Both the position numbers and the translations under genes were made by a program. Source: Burkholderia sp. 8Y (GTDB lineage Bacteria > Pseudomonadota > Gammaproteobacteria > Burkholderiales > Burkholderiaceae). Taken from it: a stretch of 64,000 nucleotides of DNA. The stretch is from positions 964,640 to 1,028,639 of the forward strand of contig NZ_LR733520.1 of NCBI RefSeq assembly GCF_902506145.1, given 5' to 3'. Positions 1-9,359 of this stretch are shown here, piece after piece (positions within the stretch are counted from its first letter, which is position 1; every line of letters begins with the position of its first letter). The notes beneath the pieces are model-generated. The model had not been told where the DNA came from and ran no database searches. It was given only the letters and a program-made list of their open reading frames with translations.

Positions 1-1778
1 GTGCTGAGCCGCTCGCCGCGCTGTGGGCGGAAATCACGGGCAAGAGCAGCGAGTTCGCGGAGGAGGCGTTGATCGCGCGCCGCAAGATTCTCGCGGAAAA
101 TCTGTCGGCGGAACTGGATCGGGTGACGCGGGCGCTGCATCGCATTGCACGCGATGCACAGACCACGCGCGATTACACGTTCACGTCGATTCGGCGCGTG
201 GTGGCGGAACTCGTCGTGCATTTCCCGGTGTATCGCATTTATCCGGTCGGCGGCGTGCGCAGTGCCGAGGACGATCGTTACTTCTCGCAGGCACTGGACG
301 CCGCGCGCGCGTCGCTCGCCCGCGCGGACCACTTGATACTCGATCAGGTCGCGCAATGGCTCGGCGGCAAGCTCCCCGACGACGGCGCGCCGCACGAGCG
401 CAACGAGAAGAACGACCGTCCGCGCGACCGCGCTGCCGAACGCAATCGCGACCGCGACCGCAATCAGGCGCAGGCGCAGGCGAATCAGAATCAGCAGGCA
501 ACTACGGGATCGCAACGCCGCGCGGCGCAGACCCTGTTCTCGCAGCTGACCTCGCCGGTGGCGGCGAAGGCGGTCGAGGATACGGCGTGTTATCGCTATG
601 GCCGGCTCATCTCGCGCAATGAAGTGGGCGCCGATCCGGGCGAGTTTTCGCTCTCGCTCGACGAGTTTCACAAGGCCAATCGCGAACGCCTCGCCAGCTT
701 CCCGCACGCGATGCTCTGCACCGCCACGCACGATCACAAACGCGGCGAGGACGTGCGCGCGCGCATCGCCGCGTTGAGCGAGATTCCAGACGAATGGGCC
801 GCGACGCTCAAGGCGTGGTCCACGCTGAACGCACCGTTGCGGCGCGGCCCGAACGGCGGCCACAACGAAACCAGCGACAGCCACGAATGGGCGCCCGGTC
901 CCGCCGCCGAAGCGATGCTGTATCAGACGCTCGTCGGCTGCTGGCCGCTCACGCTTTCTCCCGACGACGAAGCGGGCGTGCAGGAACTCGCCGAGCGCGT
1001 CGCGCAATGGCAACGGAAGGCATTGCGCGAAGGCAAGCTGCGCACGAGCTGGTTCGCGCCCGACGAGGCTTACGAGCAGGCATGCCGCGACTTCCTGTTC
1101 GATATCGTCGCGCCGCAGCGCCGCAGCGGCTTCTTGCAGGAACTGTCGAAGTTCGTCGAGCGGATCGGGCCGCTGGGCGCCATCGGCAGCTTCCAGCAGA
1201 CGCTCTTGCGGCTCACGTCGCCGGGCGTGCCGGACCTGTATCAAGGCACCGAGCTGTGGGATTTCAGTCTCGTCGATCCGGACAATCGTCGCCCGGTGGA
1301 TTATGCGCTGCGCCGCAAGTGGCTCGAAGAAATCGACGAGAAAGGGCCCCCCTCCGAGCAGATGGAGAACTGGCGCGATGGCCGCGTGAAGCTCGGGCTG
1401 GTGCGGCGCGCGCTGGCGCTGAGGAAGCACTGCGAGTCGCTGTTCGCGCAGGGCGACTATGTGCCTTTGACCGTGCAGGGCGAACACGCGAAGCATGTGA
1501 TCGCGTATGCGCGGCATGCGGGCAGCGCCTATGCGATCGTCGTCGCCACGCGGCACGCCGCGCCGTTGCTCGGCGACAGGCGCGACGTGCCGCTCGTCGA
1601 GCCTTCGGTTTGGGGCGATACGTCGGTCGTGCTGCCCGAAGCTTTGCATTCGCGGGCGTTGTTCGACTGGCTCAGTCCCAACGCGCCGAAGGCCAACGGC
1701 GAACGGTTGTTCGTGCGCGACGTGCTGGGCGCGATGCCGGTGGCACTGCTCGTGGAGGAAGGCGTTCCGGGCGGTTGA
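1..1778 (+). CDS. treY: Malto-oligosyltrehalose synthase, C-terminal part (5' end outside window)
   Basis: TreY (GH13 family) isomerises the reducing end of maltodextrins to a trehalosyl unit in the TreY-TreZ route from glycogen to trehalose in the cytoplasm. The reading frame is open from the first base of the window, so the gene is cut by the window edge; about 591 codons remain of a protein that is usually 850-950 residues. The block THDHKRGEDVR (about 725-755) and the block LTSPGVPDLYQGTELWDFS (about 1215-1270) are TreY signatures. A polar insertion rich in R, N, Q and D (about 395-530) sits between conserved blocks and looks like a flexible loop. The other tre/glg genes that normally accompany it would lie upstream, outside the window. 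Confidence 0.93.
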   Translation, partial: AEPLAALWAEITGKSSEFAEEALIARRKILAENLSAELDRVTRALHRIARDAQTTRDYTFTSIRRVVAELVVHFPVYRIYPVGGVRSAEDDRYFSQALDAARASLARADHLILDQVAQWLGGKLPDDGAPHERNEKNDRPRDRAAERNRDRDRNQAQAQANQNQQATTGSQRRAAQTLFSQLTSPVAAKAVEDTACYRYGRLISRNEVGADPGEFSLSLDEFHKANRERLASFPHAMLCTATHDHKRGEDVRARIAALSEIPDEWAATLKAWSTLNAPLRRGPNGGHNETSDSHEWAPGPAAEAMLYQTLVGCWPLTLSPDDEAGVQELAERVAQWQRKALREGKLRTSWFAPDEAYEQACRDFLFDIVAPQRRSGFLQELSKFVERIGPLGAIGSFQQTLLRLTSPGVPDLYQGTELWDFSLVDPDNRRPVDYALRRKWLEEIDEKGPPSEQMENWRDGRVKLGLVRRALALRKHCESLFAQGDYVPLTVQGEHAKHVIAYARHAGSAYAIVVATRHAAPLLGDRRDVPLVEPSVWGDTSVVLPEALHSRALFDWLSPNAPKANGERLFVRDVLGAMPVALLVEEGVPGG

Positions 1779-1814
1779 GGCTTCGAAGCCGCGAGCGCAC
1801 GCTCGCGGCGACCG

Positions 1815-3176
1815 CTATTCGGCTCCTTCGAGCGCCTCTTCGCGGGGATAGACGCGAACGAGCACGATTCTCGGCCCGTTCATCTTCTTCACGACGATAT
1901 CGAAGCGGTCGAAGCCTACGCGCTGCCCTTCCGATGGCAGATCGCCCAGCGCGTTGATGACGAGCCCACCGACCGACTCAGCGCGGCCCTCGTCGATATC
2001 GATACCGAGCGCACGCTCGAGCGACACCACGGGCAGCGAGCCCTTGCCCATCAGCGTGCCGTCGTCCATGCGCGACCAGTCTGCGTCGCCCTGGCGGAAT
2101 TCATCGTGAATCTGGCCGACGAGCGCGCCGAGCAGGTTATCGAGCGTGATGAAGCCGATCGGCTTCGCGCCCTTCCTTCCGACGATGGCGAGATGCGGCG
2201 CGCCCTTGCGGAACTGCCGGAAAAGTTCGAGCGCGGACAGGTTCGGCGCGACATATTGCACCGGCCTCGCGTGGCGCGCGAGCTTCTCCAGCTTGCTCGC
2301 GTCCTTCGTGATGCTGAAGCTGAACGTGCGGCTCGCGGGCCCGCGTTCCAGCAGCAAGTCCTTGAGATGGACCATGCCGATCACGCGCTCGCCCGAGGCG
2401 TCCGCATACAGCGGATACCGGCTGAAGCGATGCCGCGAGATCACCGCCAGGTTGTCGCGGGCCGGCAAGTCGTTGCGCAGGCCGACGAGCTCGTGCGCCG
2501 GCCGCATCAGGTCCGAGACCGTCATGCGGCTGAAATCGAGCGAATGCGCGATGGTGTTCCACTCGTCCGCGTTATACGACGACGCGCCGCCATGACGCCG
2601 GCCGCGCAGGATCAGCTTGAGTTCATCGGTGGAATAGTGCGCGTCGTGACCATGCTCGCCGGACATGCCGAAGAGCCGCAGCACGAGGTTCGCGCTCGTG
2701 TTGAGCACCCAGATGAACGGGTACATCAGCCAGTAGAAACCGTAGAGCGGCGTGGCGAGCCACAAGCCCACCTGTTCCGCGCGGCGAATGGCCCACGACT
2801 TCGGCGCGAGTTCGCCGACGACGATATGCAGGAACGAAATGACGGAGAACGCGAAGAAGAGCGAGACGGACTCGACCACCTTCTCGGACTGCACGCCGAC
2901 GAGCGCAAAAAGCGGATGCAGCAGCGTGGCGAACGCGGGCTCGCCGACCCAGCCCAGCCCGAGCGACGCCAGCGTGATGCCGAGCTGGCAAGCGGAGAGA
3001 TAGGCGTCGAGCTGCCCGTGGACTTTGGCGAGCAGCTGGCCGGGCAAGCCATTGGTCCGCGCGAGGGCCTTGACGCGCGTCGCCCTCAGTTTGACGAGGC
3101 CGAATTCCGCCGCAACGAAAAAACCGTTGAGGGCGACCAGCAACAATGCGCCGACCAGCGCGACAACCTGAGCCAA
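1815..3176 (-). CDS. CNNM/CorC-type hemolysin-family membrane protein (DUF21-CBS-CorC_HlyC)
   Basis: This 453-residue inner-membrane protein has the layout of the UPF0053/CNNM family. An N-terminal DUF21 domain with about four membrane segments (residues 1-190) begins with a helix at residues 5-25. A cytoplasmic pair of CBS domains follows (about 215-330), then a C-terminal CorC_HlyC transporter-associated domain (about 350-435). Family members are linked to magnesium or cobalt transport and resistance; the ion handled here cannot be read from sequence. It converges on treY, with 36 bases between the two stops. No partner gene is adjacent. Confidence 0.85.
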   Translation of the reverse strand: MAQVVALVGALLLVALNGFFVAAEFGLVKLRATRVKALARTNGLPGQLLAKVHGQLDAYLSACQLGITLASLGLGWVGEPAFATLLHPLFALVGVQSEKVVESVSLFFAFSVISFLHIVVGELAPKSWAIRRAEQVGLWLATPLYGFYWLMYPFIWVLNTSANLVLRLFGMSGEHGHDAHYSTDELKLILRGRRHGGASSYNADEWNTIAHSLDFSRMTVSDLMRPAHELVGLRNDLPARDNLAVISRHRFSRYPLYADASGERVIGMVHLKDLLLERGPASRTFSFSITKDASKLEKLARHARPVQYVAPNLSALELFRQFRKGAPHLAIVGRKGAKPIGFITLDNLLGALVGQIHDEFRQGDADWSRMDDGTLMGKGSLPVVSLERALGIDIDEGRAESVGGLVINALGDLPSEGQRVGFDRFDIVVKKMNGPRIVLVRVYPREEALEGAE

Positions 3177-3237
3177 AGCAACTCTCTTCGAAAATGGAAA
3201 GCGTCAGTATATGGGCGACAGGCAATCGAAAGTCAAA

Positions 3238-4374
3238 TCACATTCCCGCGACCGCGATACGCGCCGATAGCACGGCCTCCTCGCCATCGACGATATTCGC
3301 GTGCTCGAAGCCGCCGCCATGCGCCTCGGCCACGCGCTTGCAGAGCGCGAGCCCCCACGCGATGCGTCCGGCTTCGCGCGGCTCCAGCGCCTGCCGGCGC
3401 GCGAACGCTTCGAGCGCGTGCGGCGCCGACGCATCGGTGAGCGCCTGCGCCGATGTCGTGAAGCGCACGTCCGTGCGCCACATGCCGCCTTCCACGACGC
3501 TCGACACCTGCACGGTCGCATCGCGCGGGCTGGCTTCGGCAGCGAAGGCGAGCATCAGCCAGAGCATTTGCGTGAGACGCTCGGGATCGCCTTCGACCTG
3601 CTCTTCGGCCAACGGCGATTCCACTGCAAACGTGACGCCGCGCGAGCGCGCACTACTCGCCCGCGCGAGCGCCACGCTCTTGTCGAGCAGCGGACGCACG
3701 GCCACCGGCGCCAGCGACAGCGAGACGGCCCGCGTTTCGGCGCGCGTCGTATCGACGGATTGCTCGATCAGCTTGACCTGCTGCTCCACGCCCGAACGGA
3801 TGCCCGTCAGCGCGCGTTGCGCGGCGGGATCTTTCGCGTCGACCTTGCGTTCGAGCACGTAGCCCCAGCTGTGAATGGCATTGAGCGGGCCGCGCAGGTC
3901 ATGCGAGACGATGGACAGCACGTGATCGCGCATGAAAAGCGCCGCCTCCGCCCGCAGATGCGCGACGCGGCCGACGGTCGCCTCCTCGGATGCGTTCGCG
4001 GACGGCGAGACGACGAGCGTCACGGTGTCCGCGGACGGCAGCGCGAGAATGGCGAAGCTGCGCGTGGCGTCGTCGTCATCGAAAGCGACATGGGCGCGGC
4101 GTATGCCGTTGCCCGCGAGCGCGGCATCCGCGGCTTCGGCGAGCGCGGCGGCGAGCGGCTTGGGCAGCGGCGTGTCGTCGAGCGCGCGATTGCCGAGGGC
4201 AGCGGCATCGAGTTCGAAGAGATGGGCGAACGTGGCGTCGGCCGAGACGCAGCGCAGGGCTGCGTCCACCACCAGCACGCCGTCATTTCCTGCGCCGACC
4301 GGATCGCCGGATTGCGCGCCTCCGCGTTCGACCGAACTTGAGAAAGACGTGGTCACGGTTGTTAGTCCTTGCAT
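3238..4374 (-). CDS. PAS-like sensor histidine kinase with degenerate ATP-binding domain
   Basis: The 378-residue form starts at the ATG complementary to 4372-4374; a longer in-frame start at 4563 adds an unconvincing leader. Residues about 20-125 resemble a PAS sensor region. A HisKA H-box with sequence SHDLRGPLNAI puts the phospho-accepting histidine at about residue 158. The region that should be the HATPase domain keeps the G2-like block GLALCKRVAEAHGG, but the N-box has no asparagine (LWLMLAFAAEASP) and no DxGxG G1 box is visible (VRFTTSAQALTD). No membrane helix is evident, so it is probably cytosolic. No response regulator is adjacent, so its partner is unknown. It may be a phosphotransfer or regulatory pseudokinase rather than an active kinase. 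Confidence 0.75.
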   Translation of the reverse strand: MQGLTTVTTSFSSSVERGGAQSGDPVGAGNDGVLVVDAALRCVSADATFAHLFELDAAALGNRALDDTPLPKPLAAALAEAADAALAGNGIRRAHVAFDDDDATRSFAILALPSADTVTLVVSPSANASEEATVGRVAHLRAEAALFMRDHVLSIVSHDLRGPLNAIHSWGYVLERKVDAKDPAAQRALTGIRSGVEQQVKLIEQSVDTTRAETRAVSLSLAPVAVRPLLDKSVALARASSARSRGVTFAVESPLAEEQVEGDPERLTQMLWLMLAFAAEASPRDATVQVSSVVEGGMWRTDVRFTTSAQALTDASAPHALEAFARRQALEPREAGRIAWGLALCKRVAEAHGGGFEHANIVDGEEAVLSARIAVAGM

Positions 4375-4832
4375 GTATCCATGTTGCAGTTGATGACGCT
4401 GGAGCAGATGCGTGCCGGTCGCGGGATGAGCGCCGTGCGCGATGCAAGCCGTGCGGCCTTTTAGCTGCCACCTCGGGTACGGCGGTTTCGTCAGCCCATT
4501 ATAGGGGAGCGCCGAACGCGCCTGCCGCGCGACGAAGCCCTGCTTGCATCGGCTCGCGGCCATCCGCTATGCAATTGAGCAAGCGGCGTGCGTGGCCGCC
4601 ACGCTCAGGCTCGCTTCCGCATGGCCGTGCGGCATGCGTGCGTCGTCGAACGTTAGCGCCTTACAAAAAGCTATATGCTGCGTTCCGAAGATAGCGCACG
4701 GATCGGTTGGCCTCATGAGCCGCTTGGGAAGTCATGGCCATGAACGGGGAATTCGAATGGACACCGGTCCGACAACGCCGCTCTCGGCCACGGTAATCTC
4801 AATTAAAAAACCTCAACCGGTGACACGAGCCT
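4375..4832. other. Intergenic region between divergent kinase and EPS locus
   Basis: This 458-base gap separates the leftward histidine kinase from the rightward exopolysaccharide locus and should hold promoters for both. A 12-base perfect palindrome TCATGGCCATGA lies at 4732-4743. A local A+T-rich stretch at 4665-4680 could be part of a promoter, but no confident -35/-10 pair was found. No convincing gene is present. Confidence 0.4.
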
Positions 4833-5909
4833 ATGACACGCGCCCGCAGCGACGCGCCGACCCTGCTGTCGGTAATCATCCCGGCCTATAATGTCGAGCA
4901 CTATATTGCCGACTCGCTCGAATCGGCCCTTTCTCAGCCCCGATCCGGCGAGCTCGAAATCATCGTGATCGACGACGGTTCCACCGACCGCACGCTCGAC
5001 CGCATTCGCGCCGTCCAGCGCACGCAGCGCGGCGCGCATATCCGGGTCATTCACCAGGAGAACCGGGGCGTGTCGGCGGCCCGCAATCGCGCGATCGAGC
5101 ATGCGTCGTCGCCGTATATCGGTTTCCTCGATGCCGACGACGTGTGGTCCGCGGACTTCACCGCGAAGATTCTGCCCTTGCTCGACACATCGGCCGCCGA
5201 CATCATCGAATTCAACGTCGGCATCATCAATTCGCAGGGAAAGGCGATCGACCACGTGCGACTGATCGATCCCGCGACGGTCGGGCCGCGTCCTTGTGAT
5301 CTCTTCGCGCTGCTCGACTTTGCGCGCGTGTATCAGGTGTTTCCGGCGGCTCGCGTGTACAAGCGCGAACTGTGGGACGGCATCCGCTTTCCGGCCGGGC
5401 GCGTCTATGAAGACGCCTCCGCGATTCCGCTGGTCTATGCCCGCGCGAAGACATTGCATCGTCTTGCGGACGAGCTATATTCTTATCGCCGCCGCGCGGG
5501 CAGCATCACGACCCGCGCGACGCCGTACACGGTGACGAGTCTTGCCACGTGCGCGGAGGAAACGCTCGCGCGCTGCAACGGCGGCCCGCACGATCCATTT
5601 TGGCTTGCGATGTTTCAGAAGGTCTTCGCGTATGCTTGCTTTCAGGCGGCACGCGTCGATGGCGAAGCCTTCGAAGAATCGATGCGTATCGTCGAGGCCA
5701 CCGCCGCGCGGTATCGGCTCTTTGCTTCGCACCGCACGGACACGCCGAGGGACTTGCGCTTTCATAAGAGCATCGTCGCGGACCGGCGCTGGTTTCAGAC
5801 GAAGCGCATCGTGAAGCGCGCGCTCGGCATGGAATTGCGCGCGCCGGTCGCAACGGCGCGTGCGCTCGCCGCAAGCGATCTCGCCGGCAACACTGCCGCG
5901 CATCAATAA
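4833..5909 (+). CDS. Glycosyltransferase family 2
   Basis: This 358-residue cytoplasmic or membrane-associated GT-A-fold transferase opens the exopolysaccharide locus. The N-terminus has the GT2 signature: VIIPAYNVEHYIADSLESAL near residue 15, then IVIDDGSTDRT and ENRGVSAARNRAIEH, and the nucleotide-sugar/metal-binding DxD-type block GFLDADDVW near residue 95. The C-terminal third is not typical of any family I can name. It probably adds one sugar to the lipid-linked repeat unit; donor and acceptor cannot be inferred. No strong ribosome binding site precedes the ATG. The next gene begins 21 bases downstream, so the two are probably co-transcribed. Confidence 0.88.
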   Translation: MTRARSDAPTLLSVIIPAYNVEHYIADSLESALSQPRSGELEIIVIDDGSTDRTLDRIRAVQRTQRGAHIRVIHQENRGVSAARNRAIEHASSPYIGFLDADDVWSADFTAKILPLLDTSAADIIEFNVGIINSQGKAIDHVRLIDPATVGPRPCDLFALLDFARVYQVFPAARVYKRELWDGIRFPAGRVYEDASAIPLVYARAKTLHRLADELYSYRRRAGSITTRATPYTVTSLATCAEETLARCNGGPHDPFWLAMFQKVFAYACFQAARVDGEAFEESMRIVEATAARYRLFASHRTDTPRDLRFHKSIVADRRWFQTKRIVKRALGMELRAPVATARALAASDLAGNTAAHQ

Positions 5910-5930
5910 CGACGACAATCGAACGCACGC

Positions 5931-7418
5931 ATGCAGATCTATCCGCTAAGACCGGGCTTCACCGCCGGCGACTGGTTCGACCTCGCAGTGCAGCCGGGTT
6001 CCCGCTTTTGCATCGCCATCTATCAGCAGCGTGGCGGCGAGAACATGGAGAGCGTCGGCGGCGTGGCCGTGAAGTCCGGCGGCAGCGTGCGTGCCGAAGT
6101 GAAGAGCGGCAGGGTCGTGTTTCAGTCGCCGGGAAAGGCAAGACCCATGCGCTTCGACGAGGACTGGGGCTGGCCCGTCATCGCGATCAGGCCGAACACG
6201 GCCACCCTGGAGAGCGGCGCGTATGCCGCCATCGCCTATGAAGTCGATGCGAACGGTGAACCGCTGACCGACCTCGGACGCCGCGCCGCCGCGCACAAGC
6301 CCATCTTCGCGGGACCGCCCGACAGCGACAGCATGGCGCTCGTCATCGCAAGGCCGCGCAAGCCCTCGGCCGATCTCGCGTATATCGTGCCGATCAACAC
6401 GTACCACGCGTACAACTCGATGGGCGGCGGATGCTATTACGGCGATCCGATTCATCGCACGCAGCAGCAAACGCGCGTGAGCCTCTTGCGTCCGGGCGGC
6501 GGTCTCGGCGCGCAGCTCGGCGAACCGATCGATCCTTATGATCCCCGGTCGCCGCGTCAACAGTTCACGCATTGGGACGCGAAGTTCATTCGCTGGCTGC
6601 GCAACGAAGGCATGTCATGCGACTTCTATACCGATCACGACCTGCATCGCAGCACACATCTGAAGCTGGATGAATATCGCTGCATGCTGAGCGTCGGGCA
6701 TCATGAGTACTGGTCGAGCGAGATGCGCGAGCGCGTCGCGCGTTTCATCGCGCAGGGCGGCAACGTCGCGATCTTCAGCGGCAATACGTGCTTTCGGCCG
6801 GTCGATTTCGGCGATGCTCCAAACGAAGGCGTTTTTTCGATCATGAATCGCCTGGCCGGCCAGTGGCCGGGTTACGATGAGTCAAACCTCATCGGCTTGA
6901 GCTACGGCTACGGCGGCGGCAAGTATGGCGTATGGAAGCGCCTGCGCGGCGGATGGATCAGGCGCGAGCGTGAAGCAATCGGCTTCACGGTGCGTCGCGT
7001 GGATCATTGGGCCTTTGCGGGCACGGGACTGCGTGACGGACAAACTTTCGGTGCAGCGGACCGGCTCGTCGGCTATGAAGTGGATGGCGTGCCGCGCGAA
7101 CCGAACGGATTCGTGAAGCTTGCCGATACCGTGAAGCTCGAAGGCTGGGACATGGGCGGCGCCGGTGCAATGGGCGTCTTTCAGCCGCACGTTCACGGCG
7201 GCCTCGCACGGGGACTCGTGTTCAACGGCGGCACGACGGACTGGGCGCGTGTGCTCATGGACCCGAACGCAGAGAGCCGGACGGTCGTCGATCAGATCAC
7301 GCGCAATGTCGTGCGCAGGTTCATCGGCTTGCCGCCGCATTGCATCGCCCGCCATGATGTACTGATCGACGAAGCAACCGACCCCACGCACGATAGTCTC
7401 GACAACGCCTCCGCTTGA
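5931..7418 (+). CDS. N,N-dimethylformamidase large-subunit-like protein (DMFA2_C domain)
   Basis: The 495-residue protein resembles the C-terminal domain of the large subunit of N,N-dimethylformamidase. Recognisable blocks are PINTYHAYNSMGGGCYYG (about residues 152-170), an aspartate/histidine-rich segment FYTDHDLHR (about 225-235), SVGHHEYWSSEMRERVARFI and GGNVAIFSGNTCFRPVDFG (about 250-290). The central part looks like a Rossmann-type, amidotransferase-like fold. No signal peptide is seen. The small subunit of true dimethylformamidase is not encoded nearby, and the gene sits between a glycosyltransferase and a flippase. A role in modifying the polysaccharide (amide or formyl chemistry on amino sugars) is more plausible than solvent degradation, but that is inference. 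Confidence 0.75.
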   Translation: MQIYPLRPGFTAGDWFDLAVQPGSRFCIAIYQQRGGENMESVGGVAVKSGGSVRAEVKSGRVVFQSPGKARPMRFDEDWGWPVIAIRPNTATLESGAYAAIAYEVDANGEPLTDLGRRAAAHKPIFAGPPDSDSMALVIARPRKPSADLAYIVPINTYHAYNSMGGGCYYGDPIHRTQQQTRVSLLRPGGGLGAQLGEPIDPYDPRSPRQQFTHWDAKFIRWLRNEGMSCDFYTDHDLHRSTHLKLDEYRCMLSVGHHEYWSSEMRERVARFIAQGGNVAIFSGNTCFRPVDFGDAPNEGVFSIMNRLAGQWPGYDESNLIGLSYGYGGGKYGVWKRLRGGWIRREREAIGFTVRRVDHWAFAGTGLRDGQTFGAADRLVGYEVDGVPREPNGFVKLADTVKLEGWDMGGAGAMGVFQPHVHGGLARGLVFNGGTTDWARVLMDPNAESRTVVDQITRNVVRRFIGLPPHCIARHDVLIDEATDPTHDSLDNASA

Positions 7419-7828
7419 GTCGCTCGACCATCGCGCTTCCCTCCTGAGCCGTGCAAGCACACGCGCGCCGAATCGTGCGTGTGCCAACCCACTGAAGAAT
7501 TCTTTTTTTTCCTGTTAAATGCGCGTTACGTGTGTCCGCGTCATACTCGTGCTTCATAGTGCGATACGGGCGCGCAGCCGTCATGAGGTCGCATCGTTAT
7601 CTCGCGCATGACTCTTCGCTCACTCGCTGTCAGGCCAAGACGCGGGTGCCTCACCCCCTTTGGCCTTGCGCCCTGCCGTTGCAAACCACGCGTTCGACGA
7701 AACTATTCGTCCGATGCGTTGTCTGGCAATGGCCCTCCGAGGGGCGCATATGCTTTAGTCATGTGTGAGTCAGCATTTTTTGCGTCATCGAAATCAAGCA
7801 CAGCACTCAAGCCGGGAAAAATCGCTCA
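7419..7828. other. Intergenic region upstream of the flippase gene
   Basis: The 410-base gap has an 8-bp stem (7457-7464 with 7477-7484, GCACACGC/GCGTGTGC). A run of eight T residues follows about 18 bases later, near 7503-7510, so this is at best a weak terminator for the preceding gene. The rest is lower in G+C than the genes and may contain a promoter for the flippase. I see no convincing coding sequence. Confidence 0.35.
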
Positions 7829-9094
7829 ATGGCATCTTTTCGAAAGAACTTCACGATTCTGATGACGTTGCAGGTATCGACCTACCTCGCACCGCTCCTG
7901 ACGCTGCCGTGGCTCGCACGCGTTCTCGGGCCGAGCGAATATGGACGGCTTTCCTTCGCCATGGCTTTCACGGCGTATTTCATCACCCTGACCAACTTCA
8001 GCTTTTCTCTGACAGCAACACCCAAGATATCCATCAATCGAGAAAATCGCGCGGTGCGTTCCCAGATTTTCTGGGAAACCATGTATGCGCAAATTGCGCT
8101 GTCCGCTCTGGGCTTTCTCGTGCTGCTCGTGCTCACGTTCGCCGTGCCGACGCTTGCGGAAAACCGACAGCTGCTGCTCGTCGGTTTCGGCATGGCCATC
8201 GGCTCGATGCTCATTCCCACCTGGTACTTCCAGGGCGTGGAAGACCTCGGTGTGATCAGTGCGCTCGTGTTCGTGGGACGCGCGCTCAGCATCCCCGCGA
8301 TGTATCTCTTCGTGCGCCATCACGACGACGTCAACAACGCCATGCTGGTCAACACGCTCGTGCCGCTCGGCTCGGGCGTCGCCATTTGCATCTATTTGTA
8401 TTTTCGACGTGACATCGACTTCGTTCACGTCTCGCTCAAGACAGTCATCGATCGCCTGAAGGACGGCTGGAGCGTGTTCATGGCGACATCGCTCGTCGAT
8501 ATCTATGCATCGAGCAACATCGTGCTCTTGACCTTCATCTCGGGCAACGTCGCAGGCGGTTACTTCGCGGCAGCGGACAAGCTGATACGCGCGGCGCTCA
8601 ACATGCTGAGGCCGCTCAAGACGGCGGCTTATCCGCGCGTGAGCTTCCTGATGCACCATGCACGCGAAGATGCATTCGCGTTCCTGCGCAAGATGTTCGT
8701 GGTGCAAGGCACGATCGTTTCGCTCATTTCCGTCGGCATTTTCTTCGGCGCGCCGATGGCCGTGAAGCTCCTGTACGGCCCGCAGTTCGCGCCGACGGTC
8801 GACGTGCTGCGCTGGATGGCCTTCGTTCCGCTGATGTCCGGCCTGACCGATCTCTTTGGCGTTCAGACCATGCTCCCGCTCGGCATGAAGACGCATTTCA
8901 GCCGCGTGTTGATCGGTTCGGCAATACTGAACTTTAGCCTGCTTGCGGTGCTCGCCAAGCTGTTCGGCGAACAGGGCGCGGCGGCAACGGTCCTTGTTGT
9001 CGAGACTGCCATTGCCGCAGCCATGGCGTTCACACTGCATCTCGAAGGCGTGCCCTTGCTCAAGCGCCCCATGACGCCTGGAGGCGCGGGTTGA
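7829..9094 (+). CDS. Wzx-type oligosaccharide flippase
   Basis: This 421-residue, very hydrophobic protein has about twelve predicted membrane helices. It opens with a typical flippase N-terminus, in which a short basic segment is followed by LQVSTYLAPLLTLPWLARVL and GPSEYGRLSFAMAF. Wzx proteins move the undecaprenyl-pyrophosphate-linked repeat unit across the inner membrane before polymerisation. The polymerase-like gene at 17631 and the tyrosine autokinase at 15103 are its expected partners in a Wzy-dependent pathway. It lies on the same strand as the rest of the locus. The specific repeat unit is unknown. Confidence 0.88.
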   Translation: MASFRKNFTILMTLQVSTYLAPLLTLPWLARVLGPSEYGRLSFAMAFTAYFITLTNFSFSLTATPKISINRENRAVRSQIFWETMYAQIALSALGFLVLLVLTFAVPTLAENRQLLLVGFGMAIGSMLIPTWYFQGVEDLGVISALVFVGRALSIPAMYLFVRHHDDVNNAMLVNTLVPLGSGVAICIYLYFRRDIDFVHVSLKTVIDRLKDGWSVFMATSLVDIYASSNIVLLTFISGNVAGGYFAAADKLIRAALNMLRPLKTAAYPRVSFLMHHAREDAFAFLRKMFVVQGTIVSLISVGIFFGAPMAVKLLYGPQFAPTVDVLRWMAFVPLMSGLTDLFGVQTMLPLGMKTHFSRVLIGSAILNFSLLAVLAKLFGEQGAAATVLVVETAIAAAMAFTLHLEGVPLLKRPMTPGGAG

Positions 9095-9205
9095 GAGGGC
9101 TGGCCCGTTTCCTGCGTCTTCACGTGGGCTGTTCTTCCTGATCGCCCCGGTTTTCCTTCGCACCCCGGATTCGCCCGGACTGTCCTGCTATAAAAGTTTC
9201 ATGGT

Positions 9206-9228
9206 CGACGTGCCAAAGCTGCACGTCG
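9206..9228. promoter_or_regulatory. 8-bp inverted repeat downstream of a TATAAA element
   Basis: CGACGTGC and GCACGTCG are separated by seven bases, forming a perfect dyad. It starts about ten bases after TATAAA at 9190-9195. The position fits an operator or a short 5' hairpin for the small gene at 9360, but no regulator can be assigned. Confidence 0.35.
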
Positions 9229-9359
9229 GCTGATAAAGCTTTTGTCGCTTGCTTGCGCGCTACTCTGAAAGTTGCACCGATGTATGTGGGCTAGCGCACG
9301 GACGGACGACATTTCGGGGCTTAAGGTACTCGGTATCTATCCTTATTGTGAGCGGCAGC

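Noticed and set aside
2106..3440. 444-codon frame antisense to the CNNM-family gene
   Set aside because: Its composition is typical of antisense high-GC sequence; the minus-strand gene has domain support.
4732..4743. TCATGGCCATGA palindrome as an operator for the polysaccharide locus
   Set aside because: A 12-base palindrome with common 6-mers is expected by chance in this length; no second copy or promoter overlap was seen.
7457..7511. Hairpin and T-run as a strong terminator for the dimethylformamidase-like gene
   Set aside because: The T-run is about 18 bases from the stem, too far for a typical intrinsic terminator; kept only as a weak note in the intergenic entry.
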